Of a stretch of 45,423 bases of DNA, positions 10,292 to 23,500 are shown piece by piece (the stretch's first letter is position 1; the number at the start of each line of letters is the position of its first letter). The notes under the pieces are model-generated. The model saw only the letters and a program-made list of their open reading frames with translations. It had not been told where the DNA came from and made no database searches. The position numbers and the translations under genes were made by a program. Source of the stretch: Azolla pinnata (lineage: Eukaryota; Streptophyta; Polypodiopsida; Salviniales; Salviniaceae); the NCBI GenBank assembly GCA_037176905.1, contig JBBBWG010031264.1:578-46000 (forward strand), given 5' to 3'.

Positions 10292-13200
10292 TCACTTGCT
10301 TTTCTTGCTCTCTTCTGGAGCAGCAACAATAGTTCCAGAAGGTTCGGTACTGATCTGCTCACTTTCTTCTTTATTTTCCCCTCCAAACCCAAACTCGTTG
10401 ACTCGAGATTTGTCAACAGGATACTTCCAGCGTTGATATAAGTATATCAAGAAGATGACGTCTGCAACAGACACATGAAGAAGAATCTTTTCACCCATTG
10501 TAATATCAATTTATTAATATCTAAAGAATCATGTTTCTAAATATCAAATGATACTCTGCCATCCAATTAGTTGAGTTTTTGACTCGGCCACTATATTTTG
10601 AAGGAGCTTAAACATGGGGTAAATTAAAATGGACCCACTATATTTTCTTATGAAAACTAGGTAGAAGACTACTATACAGTTAATAACTAGCCTCCCTAAA
10701 TGGTTTCATATGGGTCAACCGTTTTCCAACTGGTGTGGAACCTTCAGTACTTCCTTGAACATGTTTCAGATGCGGAATAATAATGCAATTCTAAGCTGCA
10801 ATTTGCCCAGCCATAGCAAACTCTAGCTTTAGTCGGTTTTAGTATGATGCCTCTTGCAAAAAACAACTATCTGTGCAGGGTCAAAAAAAGGTTTCAAGTG
10901 TGTCATACCATCACGGAAGACAGATAGTCGATGTAGCATTGGCATTTTAATGACAAAAGCAAACAGATCATCTATGATTGTGTTTAGAAATTTGTAAGTC
11001 ATCTGTCTCCACGGTAGATGAGCAACTGATTTAAGCTTGTAATTAATAAACAGTTGTGGGCACATCATGATGAAACCTGCAATAACAGAGGTAAGAGCAT
11101 AAATTCATCAAAAGCTCATAAAGTATTAATGTTTGGAAATGCATTGCAGGTAGCTTACCAAATGTGTAAACACAACTTGTACATGATGACAGTATCCATG
11201 AGTACCAGCTTTTATGACGCTCATACATTAGGGAATATATAGAGAAACCTATGACCAAGAGAAAGAGGAGATAAGAAAGATATTTCATAGCCAGATCATC
11301 ATATTCCTTGGTCTTGTTCCCTGCATAAGATTCGCGGTCCTTGAATCTAATGATAGGAAACCCTCGGCTACGATCAACCTGAAATATTTGCCCAAATGCT
11401 TAGACTTGAGAGAGAAAAACAAAAACTCAAGAAAAAGACATCATTGCAGCAAGAAAATCCACAAACCTCGATATGCATAGCTTTCCCAATCTTCCAAAAC
11501 TCAATGCAACAACCAATTCCAGCACTTGCTAGAATCATCCATGAGGTTTCATTGTCCAACAGATACAGGAAAACAATTAACTGACAAATAAAGCTGACAA
11601 CAACCGACTTGGCTGATAAGCCTTCCATTGACTTGTTCTTGTTCCAGAATTGAATGTCTGCACATTTCGTGATGTATAAAGTTGCAATACAAACAGAGTA
11701 GAAGAGTTTAATATAATCATCCATAAACAAAAAGACATGAATTAAGTACAGGAAAGTTTACCGTTCTTGAAAGCTAGGAAGTCAAAAACTGTGTGCAGCA
11801 CAGAAACACACATGGTAATGACCAATAAATAAGGGTTCCCCTCCAACAATACCCTCTACACAAAATATATGTATAATAAGCTCACACGATTGGAATTAAA
11901 AATAAGGCTTTGAGCTGTAGAACCTTCTCACCTTCAGCTCATCAGCTTCACCTTCCATCATACTACCATAATTTTTATGGATTTGGAAAGATTGATCCAT
12001 TTGCAGGAAAATTTGCCACTTTGTCAAGCCAATAGGTCCTAATTCAAGGTTCAACACCAGCTCTTTCACAGTAGAATTCACAGCCACAAGTTTATCCCGC
12101 AACAACCAGAACTCGTTGAAAAATATTGTTGGGAAGTAATTCCCAGTCTTTGGGTCAATATTAATGTCTACATCAGGTTAAGGCTTTAAATTTCTGTACC
12201 ATTGTGGATAAAAAAGTACATGAATATCCATCCACACATAAACAAGAACAAATAGCACATATATATAGTAGGATACGTTCCGCAACATGGGGAGGTAGCG
12301 CGTTTCTTGAATATCTGGTCAGAGAGACAGCCATAAATTATCAAAATCGAAACTGCCAGACCAATGATACTGTTAACCACATTGAAATCAAGTAGCAAAC
12401 CTTGTGGAATCATCAACCAGGTTGATGGTTACATTTGGCTTCCAAAAAGGTACATATTCAGGAGCTTCTTCTTCACTGTTGTGTTCCTCCACAGACGTCT
12501 TTTCGGAACATGATTAGAAAAAACTCATCATTGAGCTTCTGGATTCTCAAAATTTAGAGAAAGATAATGGATCTGGGGGAGGCATTATCAAATACTAAAA
12601 TCATACACCTACCGAGGGATTTTGAATTTCTGTTCCTTCATTTGTAACAGACAAAAGACTTTTCCTCTTGTCAGTTTTGGGCTTTGGTAGATAGATGACA
12701 ATGTCTGCATGCAATCCATTCAGAAATCAAGCAAACCTGTACGGAAATAGAGAGATGATTTCTAGGCTCATTGTACTTACGATGTGATCTACTGAAAGAA
12801 AATTCATCAAATTCTGGATCATTTGGATCAGCCGTATAACCAGAACGAGCAAAGAATGCGTGCACATACACAGTTGCATTGTGATTTACAATCTGCCAAA
12901 TCAAAAAAATGATGTTAAACAATAGAAAATAAAAAAAATGTTCAGTAGAGATAGATCATGGTAAGAAAGAATGTATCTCAAGTACCTCTGAAGGATCATA
13001 TATAATGCGATGTCGGCGAACACTCTGTGGTCCCCATACGGCATATGGTACGTTTGTTTCATGCCACACCAAAGCTTTTTCATTTTTGAAGTCATTAAAA
13101 CTTTTCTCTCCTGAAATGTACAGCCACATATCCTGAAACGTTTGCAAACAGCTCAGGAAACTTATATGAACTCACTTCATTTTCATTCACTCTACTAAAC

Positions 13201-15409
13201 AAGCACAGTGCCACAGGTCTCAGATAAGTAAGTTGAAGATTTACCCAAGAACTGAGCAGAAAGAGTTAAGGACGGCATACTTTTACCTTTACCAACTAAT
13301 TATTAAGAAGAAGTAGAGTAAGAAATTTTATGGACAAACTCATAAACCCTCCTTAATCCTTTCAAGCGTGTTGGAATCAAAAAGTAAAATTTGATCCACC
13401 TCTTTCTTTTATAGATAGCCTAAGGATCTAGGGTAAAAATCTTTTTTCTCATCTTTCATGCCTAGATCTGATCATAACTGTGCAATGTTAAGATATGCTT
13501 ACCATCTGAACAAAGTTCAAAAGTTGCAGCAGGCTTATAGAGCTCTAACAAAGGTCCTCGTGACTTGCACAGGCTTGGGTAGGCTCCTAACGAGGTTTTC
13601 AAGTTTCCAGCAAAGTTTACTCAACCAAAATCAACCTTTGACGTGTCGCCACTATGATCCTAGAGATTTTGAGCTTATAATCTTTCATTATTAGTAGGAA
13701 GTTCTGACAACTGAGATGATGCCAAGATATATCTTTCATTAAATTCATGTCGATTGCTATCTTTTCAAAATCTCTATTCTTACCTCAATACAACTGTCCT
13801 TGCCCGAAAATTGATCCTGGCCAAAGAGACGAGAAACTCTGAACTGGATAGAGAAGATGGCCCCCTATAAGGCCTGCTTTCTACAGATATCTAGATATGG
13901 GTTCAGCACCATACCCTCTTACGTAGGTCTACATCTATCGCATCTGCTCCACAAGGTGAAAGACCGGCGCCAAACCTCTAAGGCAATATCATCAGGGAGT
14001 GGGAATGCAAGAACACTATGTTTGTCTTCATTCAAATGAGGCTCCAAGTTTTCAAGACAATCGAATACGACATCAATTCCCAGAACTCAAGGGATGCAAG
14101 AAGTTGTTTGACAGAAGGTAATACAACTAAAAATCAACAACGTGCCACCATGGCCTTGATTAGGTTCGTCACTACTGATCAAGACATTCCAAAGAAGTTA
14201 TAAACTACTGATCAAGACATTCCAAAGAAGTTATAAACATAAGTCAATGGCGATTTTTCTGGGTGTATCGACCCCAACCATCTGCTGTATCATGGTCTCA
14301 CCACATGCCATTGACGAAGGAAGGTCATTTCAAGATGTCCAGCTATTGTGTTCCTCACCTCAGCAATCCCCCCTTTGTGCAGACCCTCATGTTGTCGAAG
14401 GAAGAAACTGTGATAATCTTTTGAGATGAGAACCTCACATGTGTAGATAAACAAGATTTCTATTTTCTTATGTTTTGAAACTATGGAGTATTTTGGCCCC
14501 ACAGAGACAACGTGCATCAATCCAACCCATTGCAATGAACTGAGCTCTTGAGCAAAACCAAATTCTAATTTTGATGTCGTGCAGGCGACCTAGCCACGAA
14601 TATGTGGTACAAGATGATTAAATCCACGAATATGTGGTACAAGATGATTAAATCCATTCCGTATGAGTAAGCATCCATCGGGCAGGAAGCGAACCATAGG
14701 AGCAACTTTCTCTCTCTGTGTGCCTCTCTCCAGCGGCCTCTAATAGCAGATCTGATCCGTGCTCTAGGTTTAGAATAATATCACAATCCCATTCAACTGA
14801 ATTTTGAATTATGGCAAGAAAGAGGCAGCCTAGGCGGGCTTGTTAGATCGTGGGAGCCCTGAACCCTAAACCCTAAACCCTAAACCGGTCCTCTGTGACT
14901 AAAACCTCGTCGCGTAAGTCCTGAACCTGCTCATTGAACCACTCCAGTGCATCATAAAGATGGGAACTGACCCCTCCATCGGGTTTGTTAGATCGTGGGA
15001 ACCCTAAATCCTAAACTGGTCCTCGGAAATTAAATCCTCGTTGCATAAGGCCTGAACCTGCTCATTACACCACTCCGGAGCATCATAAAGATGGGAACTG
15101 ATCTCTCTCTCTCTCTCCCTCCCTCCCTCCCTCCCTCCAAAAATGAGGTCTTCGTTGCTACCAAAAAGGGGAAGGATGACTAACCAGCTGCTCGCCCTTA
15201 GGGAGGAGGTTGTTCATGTACAGGAGGGGGGCCGCCGCGCCGTCACCAGCGGAGGGAGGGAGAGGCGGGGGCTTCTTGGCGCCGAAGAAGCGCGTGGAGA
15301 TGTACCAGAAGAAGGCCATGCGGAGGATGCCGATGGCGATCTGCTTGAAGCCATTGGTAGCAGGAGCTGCGGCAGGGGCGGCGGGCGCGACTCCTCCGTT
15401 CGTCGCCAT
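10292..15409 (-). CDS. CLPTM1: CLPTM1-family multi-pass membrane protein
   Basis: Plant homologue of cleft lip and palate transmembrane protein 1 (At5g23575-like). Family members sit in the ER; human relatives act in receptor retention and GPI-precursor lipid scrambling, while the plant role is unclear. Twelve exons in transcript order: 15409-15185, 13132-12986, 12892-12781, 12704-12613, 12498-12401, 12314-12277, 12167-11932, 11855-11762, 11657-11467, 11378-11159, 11076-10909, 10461-10292; 596 residues, the usual length. All phases match. There is an N-terminal hydrophobic segment at ~24-42, then a large soluble domain (HETNVPYAVWGP, FFARSGY, PTIFFNEFWLLRDK, QIFLQMDQSFQIH). A C-terminal bundle of membrane segments follows at ~324-342, 365-381, 386-402, 444-463 and 469-497, then a charged tail rich in Glu and Lys. 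Exon 6 is a 38-nt microexon. Confidence 0.93.
14171..14236. repeat. 33-bp tandem duplication in CLPTM1 intron 1
   Basis: Two perfect copies (14171-14203 and 14204-14236) beginning ACTACTGATCAAGACATTCC. A similar 30-bp perfect duplication lies at about 14594-14653 in the same intron. Confidence 0.85.
14836..15101. repeat. ~130-145-bp diverged tandem duplication with telomere-like core
   Basis: Two copies start at 14836 and 14981 with TTGTTAGATCGTGGGA and end with CATCATAAAGATGGGAACTG. The first holds three AAACCCT units at its core, the second only degenerate ones. The extra units explain the length difference. It lies inside intron 1 of the minus-strand CLPTM1 gene. Confidence 0.8.
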
Positions 15410-15454
15410 AGCCGCACGCACAGACAAGCGACACACAAGTCTCTACTGTTCTCT

Positions 15455-15491
15455 ACGAAGAAGAAGAAGAAGAAGAAGAAGAAGAAGAAGA
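15455..15491. repeat. GAA/CTT tract in the CLPTM1 leader
   Basis: About a dozen GAA units, which read as CTT on the CLPTM1 strand, 46-82 bp upstream of its ATG. Pyrimidine-rich CTT tracts are common in plant 5' leaders, so this probably marks the 5' UTR. Confidence 0.75.
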
Positions 15492-15524
15492 TATTTTTGC
15501 TAATAAACTTCTTATGTAAACTAG

Positions 15525-16285
15525 TTAACTCCTTTTATGATACTAATTAGGATTTGGATTTGGATTAGGATTTGGATTAGGATTTGGATTAGGATTTGGA
15601 TTTGGATTTGGATTAGGATTTGGATTTGGATTTGGATTAGGATTTGGATTTGGATTAGGATTTGGATTAGGATTTGGATTAGGATTTGGATTTGGATTTG
15701 GATTAGGATTTGGATTAGGATTTGGATTAGGATTTGGATTTGGATTTGGATTTGGATTTGGATTAATTAGGAGGTGATTAATTAACTCGAATCTTCACTA
15801 ATCGTGTGTCTAGATCGGTGTAACTGCACTTCCGCCAAGAAGACGTGGTTTTCATAAGAGCTCATTTCGGTTTCAAAGGGCTTTGATCCATGATTTTGTA
15901 ACGTATCTCCTCTATGATATTAATTACAATTAGGATTAGTATTAATTTGGAGGTAATTAATTAGATCGAATCTTCACTAATCATATGTGTGTGTGTGTGT
16001 GTGTATCTGCGTAATTACACGAGTCATTTCCGCTGAGAAGATGCAGCTTTCATAAGAGCTTGTTTCTGTTTCAGGGCTTTGATCCGTGATTTTTTCAAGT
16101 ATCTCCTTTATGATATTAATTACAATTAGGATTAGGATTAATTTGGAGGTAATCAATTAGCACAAATCTTCACTGGTCCTATGTATAGATGTGTGTAACT
16201 ACAAGAGACATTTCCGCCGAGAAGACGCGGTTTTCATTCCAGCTTTTTTTCTGTTTCTGGGGCTTTGATCTGTGATTATTCTGCA
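15525..16285. repeat. three ~190-bp diverged tandem repeats upstream of CLPTM1
   Basis: Three units share GAATCTTCACTAATC-like sequence (starts near 15789, 15968 and 16164), then CATTTCCGCYGAGAAGAYG, TTTCATAAGAGC and GGGCTTTGATC, and a distal ATTAATTACAATTAGGATTA. The first unit contains the hexamer array, the second a TG tract. They lie between the CLPTM1 5' end and the 3' end of the KH-domain gene, so they may hold promoter or terminator functions. No coding frame is seen. Confidence 0.8.
15550..15765. repeat. 36-unit GGATTT/GGATTA hexamer array
   Basis: An uninterrupted run of 36 hexamers, each either GGATTT or GGATTA, in an irregular two-letter order. It starts about 140 bp upstream of the CLPTM1 ATG, so it sits in that promoter. 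The flanks (TAATTAGGATT and GGATTAATTAGGAGG) match the TTAGGATTAGGATTAATT site in the neighbouring ~190-bp repeats, so it seems to have expanded from one such unit. Confidence 0.95.
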
Positions 16286-17573
16286 GAACAAATCTCTCGA
16301 TCTGCACAGAGAGAGGTAGTTGCAAAACAATCCGACGGCCTTCATTTTTTTTTTTCTTCTACTTTTTCCCACCCCCGATTGGAGCGTTTGATGCTCATGT
16401 ATATCAAGAGGATGTTGTTTCAAGAGGCGTCAAGGCAAGCCGCCCAGATCCTATTTGTTTTTTCTGCGGTTGCAGATTTCTTAGCGCCAATGATCTGATT
16501 TGCTTCTACAACAACAGATTTCTATCCGATGTGGTTTTTGTGGCAATAGCAGATTTTGTCACCACCTTGATCTTGTATCTGATCTAGTTTCGTAGCAACG
16601 AATTCCTCATCGCCCTGATCTGATCCAGTTCTGCAAGCAACACATCTCTATCTTACCCGTTTTTCGCAGCAATAACAAATTTCACATCGCCCTGATCTGA
16701 TCTGGTTTCGCAATCGTAAATTTCTCACCAATCATAAGAGATTGTTTTCCAAGAGACAAAGATCAGAAGCACTAACGTTCGCGTGGTTTTTCTCATCTTT
16801 CAAGAGATTGTTTTCCAAGAGACAAAGATCAGAAGCACTAAGATCGACAGATACGCTCGATCGAATATATCATTTCATGGCTTCTTATCCTCTACTCCAC
16901 TATCAGATTTTTCGTCTTTCTTTAAATAAAAATACTCTGGACAGCATCAAGATGCCATTGGCCTTTCCCCCCACTAAACTTTCCAGACTTCCTTTGGTCA
17001 AAATTAGCAGCATAATTAATAAGCTGAAAATCCAATGAACAAAGGGCTTCTTCAGTAAACTGCAAGTTTGGGCCATATGAAACCATTTCCAAGGAAAACA
17101 ATTCAAACTTTGTTTGAGATGTAAGAGAAAGACCCTTTCCATCCCCAACATCAGAAGAAGAAAAAGCTTCCTTGGCATGTAAACATGCAGAAAACCATGT
17201 CAAACACAAAGATCATACAATACATGACCGACTAGTCCCCTGCATCTCATGTCGATTTAGTTTGGTGATCAATTCGATTTTATCATTACTCGGTTACTTC
17301 CAAATAAACTGAAACTAGGTAAAAGAACATTCGCAATGAGAAAAAGAAAAACAAAATGTACTGACCCCCTTCTACGATAGAAGAATCGGTCCCAGTAAAG
17401 CAAAAACACAACCTCCATAATTAAACAACTCGTACGTAGATTCAATGCTTCGTTCCGTACTTCCCCATCGGAAGAAACCCCACTGTATGCCAAGCCCCTT
17501 CTTCCCTTTACTCACCTCTCGTGCAATGGAATGAATACACACCACTATTAGCAGCCTTTTCTTTACTCCCATC
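16286..17573. other. 3' flank of the KH-domain gene with short repeats
   Basis: No gene is seen. The stretch holds several diverged copies of CCCTGATCTGATC...TTTCGCA (about 16540-16725). It also has a tandem duplication of about 40 bp (near 16738 and 16802) carrying AGATTGTTTTCCAAGAGACA. The part next to 17574 should be the 3' UTR of the minus-strand KH-domain gene. Confidence 0.55.
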
Positions 17574-20500
17574 TCAGCCCTCTGCAGCGGAAGAAACCCC
17601 ACCAGGTGCAACAGATACATTGCTTGAATCCAAACCGCCATTGTTAGCACCTGCTGGGACCTCACCTTGATTGTATGCATGCTGAGGGACTCCTTGAGAT
17701 TGTTCATCGAAAGAGTTACCATAGCCTGTCGAACTCCCTTGCATATACCCCTGTTGAGCCGAGTTAGGATGAGCATAACCAGATTGTAGGGGAATAGTGT
17801 AGTTTTGTGGTGGTTGCATCGATCCTTGAGCACTATACAATGCCCTTGATCCTGGTTGTGCCGTTCCATACACTGATGGCTGCTGGCCATAACCCAATTG
17901 TCCATAACTAGTTGGCAACGATCCTTGAGTACTATATCCAGTTTGAGCTTGTCCATACCCTGCTTGAGAAGCACCACCAGATCCAGTTGAATCTTCTTGA
18001 GGTGGATATCCAGGTTGAAAAGAACCTTGTCCATATGATGGAGCTGATGATTCTTGCTGGTTATAGCTTGGGACTTGATTCTGACCATAACCAGCTTGTT
18101 GGTTAGAGGGACCATATTGATTAAATCCCGGTTGTTTGGCGACATCTTGACCATGCATAGGTCCAGGAACTCCATAGCCAGGTGTAGGGATGGACGCTTG
18201 TTCAGTAGATGATTGCGGTGCGTTCGGTGGTTGAAAGCTTTGATGAGTGTAACCAGAGGATGGCTGTCCATAGCCTTGGGTATAAGACTGTTGCTGCGGC
18301 TGACCATACACAGTTGCATATGGCTGTTGAGACGTGTGCTGCCCTGGACTTTGGCTCATAGATGGCTGTTGACCATACGCTTGAGGTTGTTGTTGGCCAT
18401 AGGGAACTTGGGCACTATAACCCCCTTGTTGTTGATTGAAACCTGAGTTGGTACCTGACGGGCTAGTCACAGGCGGTTGGGTGTAGTAGCCTTGAGACGT
18501 AGTTTGTTGTGAGGGACTAGGTGCTGGTCCACGTTGAGGGTAACCCCCATACTGAGGAGGCTGACCAGGGTATTCTTGGGATGAAGATTGCTGGCCTTGT
18601 CCTCCGTATGAAGGCTGTGTCTGTGGAGCATTATGTTGAGAAGAAGATTGCTGGGGTTGATTGTAACCACCACCATATGGTTGGGGTGGAGGTTGCTGAC
18701 CATAACCACTAAATGGTTGAGGTTGAGGAGGCCCTGAAAAGGATCCTTGTTGACCACGAGGAGGGCCCCATTGCGGTGGTCCAGGAGGTCGGAAACCTGG
18801 GTTGTAACCACCAGGTGGGCCCCTAGAACGACTCTGCAAATATAGACAGCCATTGTGAATATAGCCTTTTCAACGCTGTAAACAAAAGAACAGCCAAAGA
18901 GCTTAAAAAGAAAAGAAAAAAACTTTCAAGCAGAGCATTTAACAACAGGGGAAATGAAATTTTTTGAAAATTTTACATGTATATTGAAGCCATTGCCACA
19001 CTCACTTCTAAAAATGCTTTGAAATCATTTGAACTTACAGTGTTGTTCAGGTTAGACCATGTCTTCAGAGTGTCTTTATATATATATATATATGAAGATG
19101 AGAAGTTAGAACTCACCTCATCATTCATGTCATTGCCTGAGCTTTCAGTTATATCTAGTTTGAGACCGTACCTACTTAGCAGTTCCCATGGATGGGGTCC
19201 AACTCAAATGAGAAAACCTGAAATCAGTGAATGCACCACATGGCAATACAAGAAAGAGCTAGATTTTTTTTGACATTACTTGTTTGGACAGTCAAAAGAA
19301 AAATACAAGGAAGATCTGGATTCCAACATGTCGATCTGCAAGCACCACCTGCGCATCTTATTTACTAATAATGGTGCAGCCTGCTATAGGGGATATAAGC
19401 CACCTTCACCAATAACATTTATTTGCATAGGAACATTTCATGCCTCATCGCCTTCGAATAAGTCCAATAACGACATATCTAAGATGGAGTGCAACATAAG
19501 TCACCAGATGAGAAATCATGTTGCCATTAATGTCCCTCTTGTAATTCAACAGGCCTGTCCCATTAAGTACTAATAATCCAGGATTGCAATTCATTGCATA
19601 GCAGCTGCACATTTTTTGTTTAAGATAGTTTTAATGAAAGTGTAACAGATCCAAAACCCCTGTCATGAGAATATATGAAACTGTATACATTTTCATCAGA
19701 GACGGCTGAAATTAAATAGCTAGAACGGCCATTTATAGCCATACTAGATATAAAAATGAATTCAAATTCTAATTACATAGTAGGGCAAACATAGAAAAAA
19801 ACCCAAATGAGACCCCTGATCATTTCAGCTATGCTGTGGAGCTAAAATAAGTCAATATGGTCCCTTCCAAAGCAAATTTCGTAAATCCAGCTACACAATG
19901 AGCATGTTGTAAAAACCCACATAAGAAGATCTCAATTTATCTTGAATTTCAAATGAATTTGAAACAGGTATGTTACAGGAGCTCAGAATATGCGAAGTCC
20001 CAGAAGAGATAAGTCTGATAACTAGCTCAGCGCTTTAGTTTGCTAGACATCAAGTTGTAAAATTAAGTAGAACTCCAGAAGTCGGCGAATCATGAAAATT
20101 TTTAAATCAATATGTAAATGATGAAAAATGATGTCATTATTTTGTGAGTACTAAATTTGAAACCCCTGTTACTTCTCGATTGCATTGCAGTAAAATCACC
20201 CTTCTTGTTTCAAATATTCATTACAACTTTAGGTAGGAGAACACTTGACAGATTGAACACAATCAACCTTCTTTCTTCTACATGAAAGCCTCGGACATTA
20301 TAATATCAAAAGAGAACCTAGCATCTAGGATGTACCTAGACATTGAGGTATGACTACATAACATTGTGAGGAAGACAAACGCTTGGCATAGGCATATTCA
20401 CTGATCACGAATTATGCAAATAAAACCAACAACAGCATTTCTACACAACTCACATAATCACATCAATAGCTTTCATCAATACAAATAAATTTTAATACTG

Positions 20501-23500
20501 CTAATGTTCGCACTTGAAACAATGTAAGGACGATATTCAGCATTCAAACATTTCTCACACACGATGCAACATCAGAATGCCACAAAAATTTTTCAGGATT
20601 TGTGATTCAAAAGCATTAGCCATAATAACAAAAATAGCAAAATTCTTAAACAACTTTAGAATTTCTGTTTTTCTTAACAAGAATAAGGATAACTTGTCTA
20701 AAAATAACTAATAGACGAAGCAAAACATATGAGATAGTCAATTGCTTTTCCTATGAGGGATAGAAGGTTAAAAATTCTCTAAGCTTCTGAACATCCTGCA
20801 GTAAACCCAGCAACAGCATGCAGCACTAAATTTTAACAAAGATATTATAACAATTTGCATGAGTACCAAGCCAAGTTTGATTATGGATAGACAGAAGTTG
20901 CAGGTTTAGTTGTCAAAGAATTATTATTCTTCGAATAAAGTTCCTTACTACATTATCATCATGACAAATGGTAGTACATGTCCTGATGCTATATCATGTT
21001 TCCTGGAGAGACTTTGCAAAACTATTTATGTGGCAAGATCTTTAACCAACAAACAATGGAACAGAATTTATGTATCCTATCCCAACAGTCATTGATGAGT
21101 AAGACGCATATGATGCATGAAGACGCAAGCACGTATGAAACAAAGTTGGGCCTACCTCACTGATTACTTCGTTGATTAACTCTGTTGCCAAATCTGTTTG
21201 CTGCTTGGAGCCCACTAAGGTGAGCACTCTTTCTTCACCATAATCTGCTGGCGAAGAAGCCACGAGCTATAAAAAGAAAATGATCATTCAATCACTGTTA
21301 CTACAAAGAGGAAAGAACGTTGTGAATGTTCCCAGCTCACCTGAATGCGTGCCCCTGACTGACTTTGTAAATTTCTAATCGTATCTCCTCCTCTGCCAAT
21401 AATGAGCCCAACCTGAAAGAAACAGAAAATATAAACATGCATCCAAATATACTGAACACCTTCTAAAGAACCTTAGCTTGTGAGTAAGAACAAAGGAGAT
21501 AACCTTATTAGTGGGAACCTTGAGCTGAATAGGCTCCCCATAGCCTGCATGCCCGCCAGACCCACTCCCCATGAAATGTGCAGGACCTCCTGCTTCAGCC
21601 TAGCATACATTGAATTCACAACCTGAATGTCGATATGAAAGAAATACACAGTATACGGAATTGAAAATTATCCCTGACTCTTCCTTTTTATCCCCAGGTC
21701 TCCTTATTTTCCATTAATCCCCAATTTCACATGCAAATTCCCCTTGAGCAAGTACATGGTGATCCAAATTAATCAACTGTCTGTTTGCCCAAGAATAAAA
21801 GATACCACAAATATTTTCATGTTTATTCCTATATTCAAATTTTGATTTATTTGAGCATATAGGGTTAGCACGTATGCCGAATGCAGCCAGACCTCAGCTA
21901 ACACATCTTTAACCAGTTGTTCTGCCCGGCTGATCTGTTCTGCAGTTCCCATGATCTCAACCTGCCTGTTTGGATTTGATGGATCATGTTCAGCATCCCT
22001 TGTAATTTGAATCTTTGCTCCTGATTGTTGTTGTAGGTATTTGATAGTTTCTCCACCTTTCCCAATAACAACACCAACCTATGGAAGAAAAAACAATAAA
22101 TCAAAATTCTTGCTAGCAAGCAAGGATAGAACTGTGTACTGATCACCTTCAAAAGTACATATCATGCAAAAATCTTAAGGTACAAACATACCCTGCCATT
22201 AGGAATGTCCATCTTCTTGGACTGAGGGTATCCTTGAGTATTATAAAAATTGCCACCACGATCATCATTACGGTGATGCACCTGTGCGTGATCTTGAAAC
22301 ATCTGTCCTCGATCATGGTCTTTACAAAAAGACATCCATAAGCAACAAAAAAGACCATCAGCAAGAAAAGTAAAAGAGAAGTGTTCTCGTTCACTAAGAA
22401 GCAATAAAGTCCAATAGAGTTATGCGCATTAAGCAAGTTGAAGGCCAACATAAACCATACATGTGTGACAAAATATCAGACAATCAGCAAAAGAGGAAGA
22501 AAAACTGTTGCCATTACATTACACTATTGTGGGCATTCAAAATGGATACAAAGTGGGGTGCTCTTTTGTTTGATATGCAAACAATAACAATTTTCAATGA
22601 ATTGAATGATGCCATGAAATGATGAATGACAGGCATCACATCAACGTCAAAATTCAACAGAAGAAAGGATAAATAACAGGCATTATACTGCTCGTCCATG
22701 CATTCACTGAATTATACAGCTAGAAACTTTTCCAATCCATGCTATTACGATAAAAACCAAATCTTCAGTACAACCAAACAACAATGTATAATGGAAGAAG
22801 ACCGGTCGATGGAACACAATTTTCGCGAGCAATCAAGCAGCATCCTGGGGCATGCTACAATTCACACATTAATTTGGTTTCCTTCCAGATTGAAAGTAGC
22901 TCCTTGCCACAGAATCAAATTCACGAAGAAATATAAGAGACCTTTTTTCTGATCCTTCTAGACTATGTGAACATTTATTAGAAATCAAGGACTGAGCATT
23001 TACAGAAATGAAGAGAATGTTGAAATGTGGTAAGTTACAGTTTCATGGGGTATTATGCCACCATATTTAGCATAAAAAAAACTAGATTCTGACATATTAA
23101 TTAAGATAACAAGCATCGCAATCAAATTATGCAATTGCAAAGGAGCCAAATACCGAATTTCTAGCATTTCCAGCTCCCCGAGTATGAGTTCCATGTGACA
23201 CTCGTTACTTTATTATGTTACTATCTCATTGTTTAATGGATTTGTGAGAAAACATAGACACAAAAGTTATTTATATGAGCAGTAATATGACACTGAGACC
23301 AGAAGGATGTGTCTGTATGTTTACCATCTCGAGCATAGCCTCCCGAACCTGGATGGAACTTTCTGGAGAATTGATCATCTCCATCATCATCTCCATGAGG
23401 CCTCTTTGCATCCTGGGCAACTAAACGAGCAACAATCTGTGCTGCCTTCTGCTTTGCAACCTCAATATCATTGAGTGCAGAAGAATGACCCGAATCGGAA

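Noticed and set aside
15143..15550. 135-codon plus-strand frame over CLPTM1 exon 1
   Set aside because: Antisense shadow of the GC-rich first exon, ending in Lys repeats from the GAA tract.
17372..18319. 315-codon minus-strand open frame
   Set aside because: It is an overlapping frame of the KH-gene last exon. The other frame has the Q/G/Y-rich tail, a fitting acceptor and a continuous link to KH2.
19114..19200. Candidate extra KH-gene exon ending at a GTGAGT donor
   Set aside because: No acceptor upstream keeps the phase-0 join with the exon ending at 21156, and an in-frame TGA lies just upstream. A direct join to 18833 is in phase.
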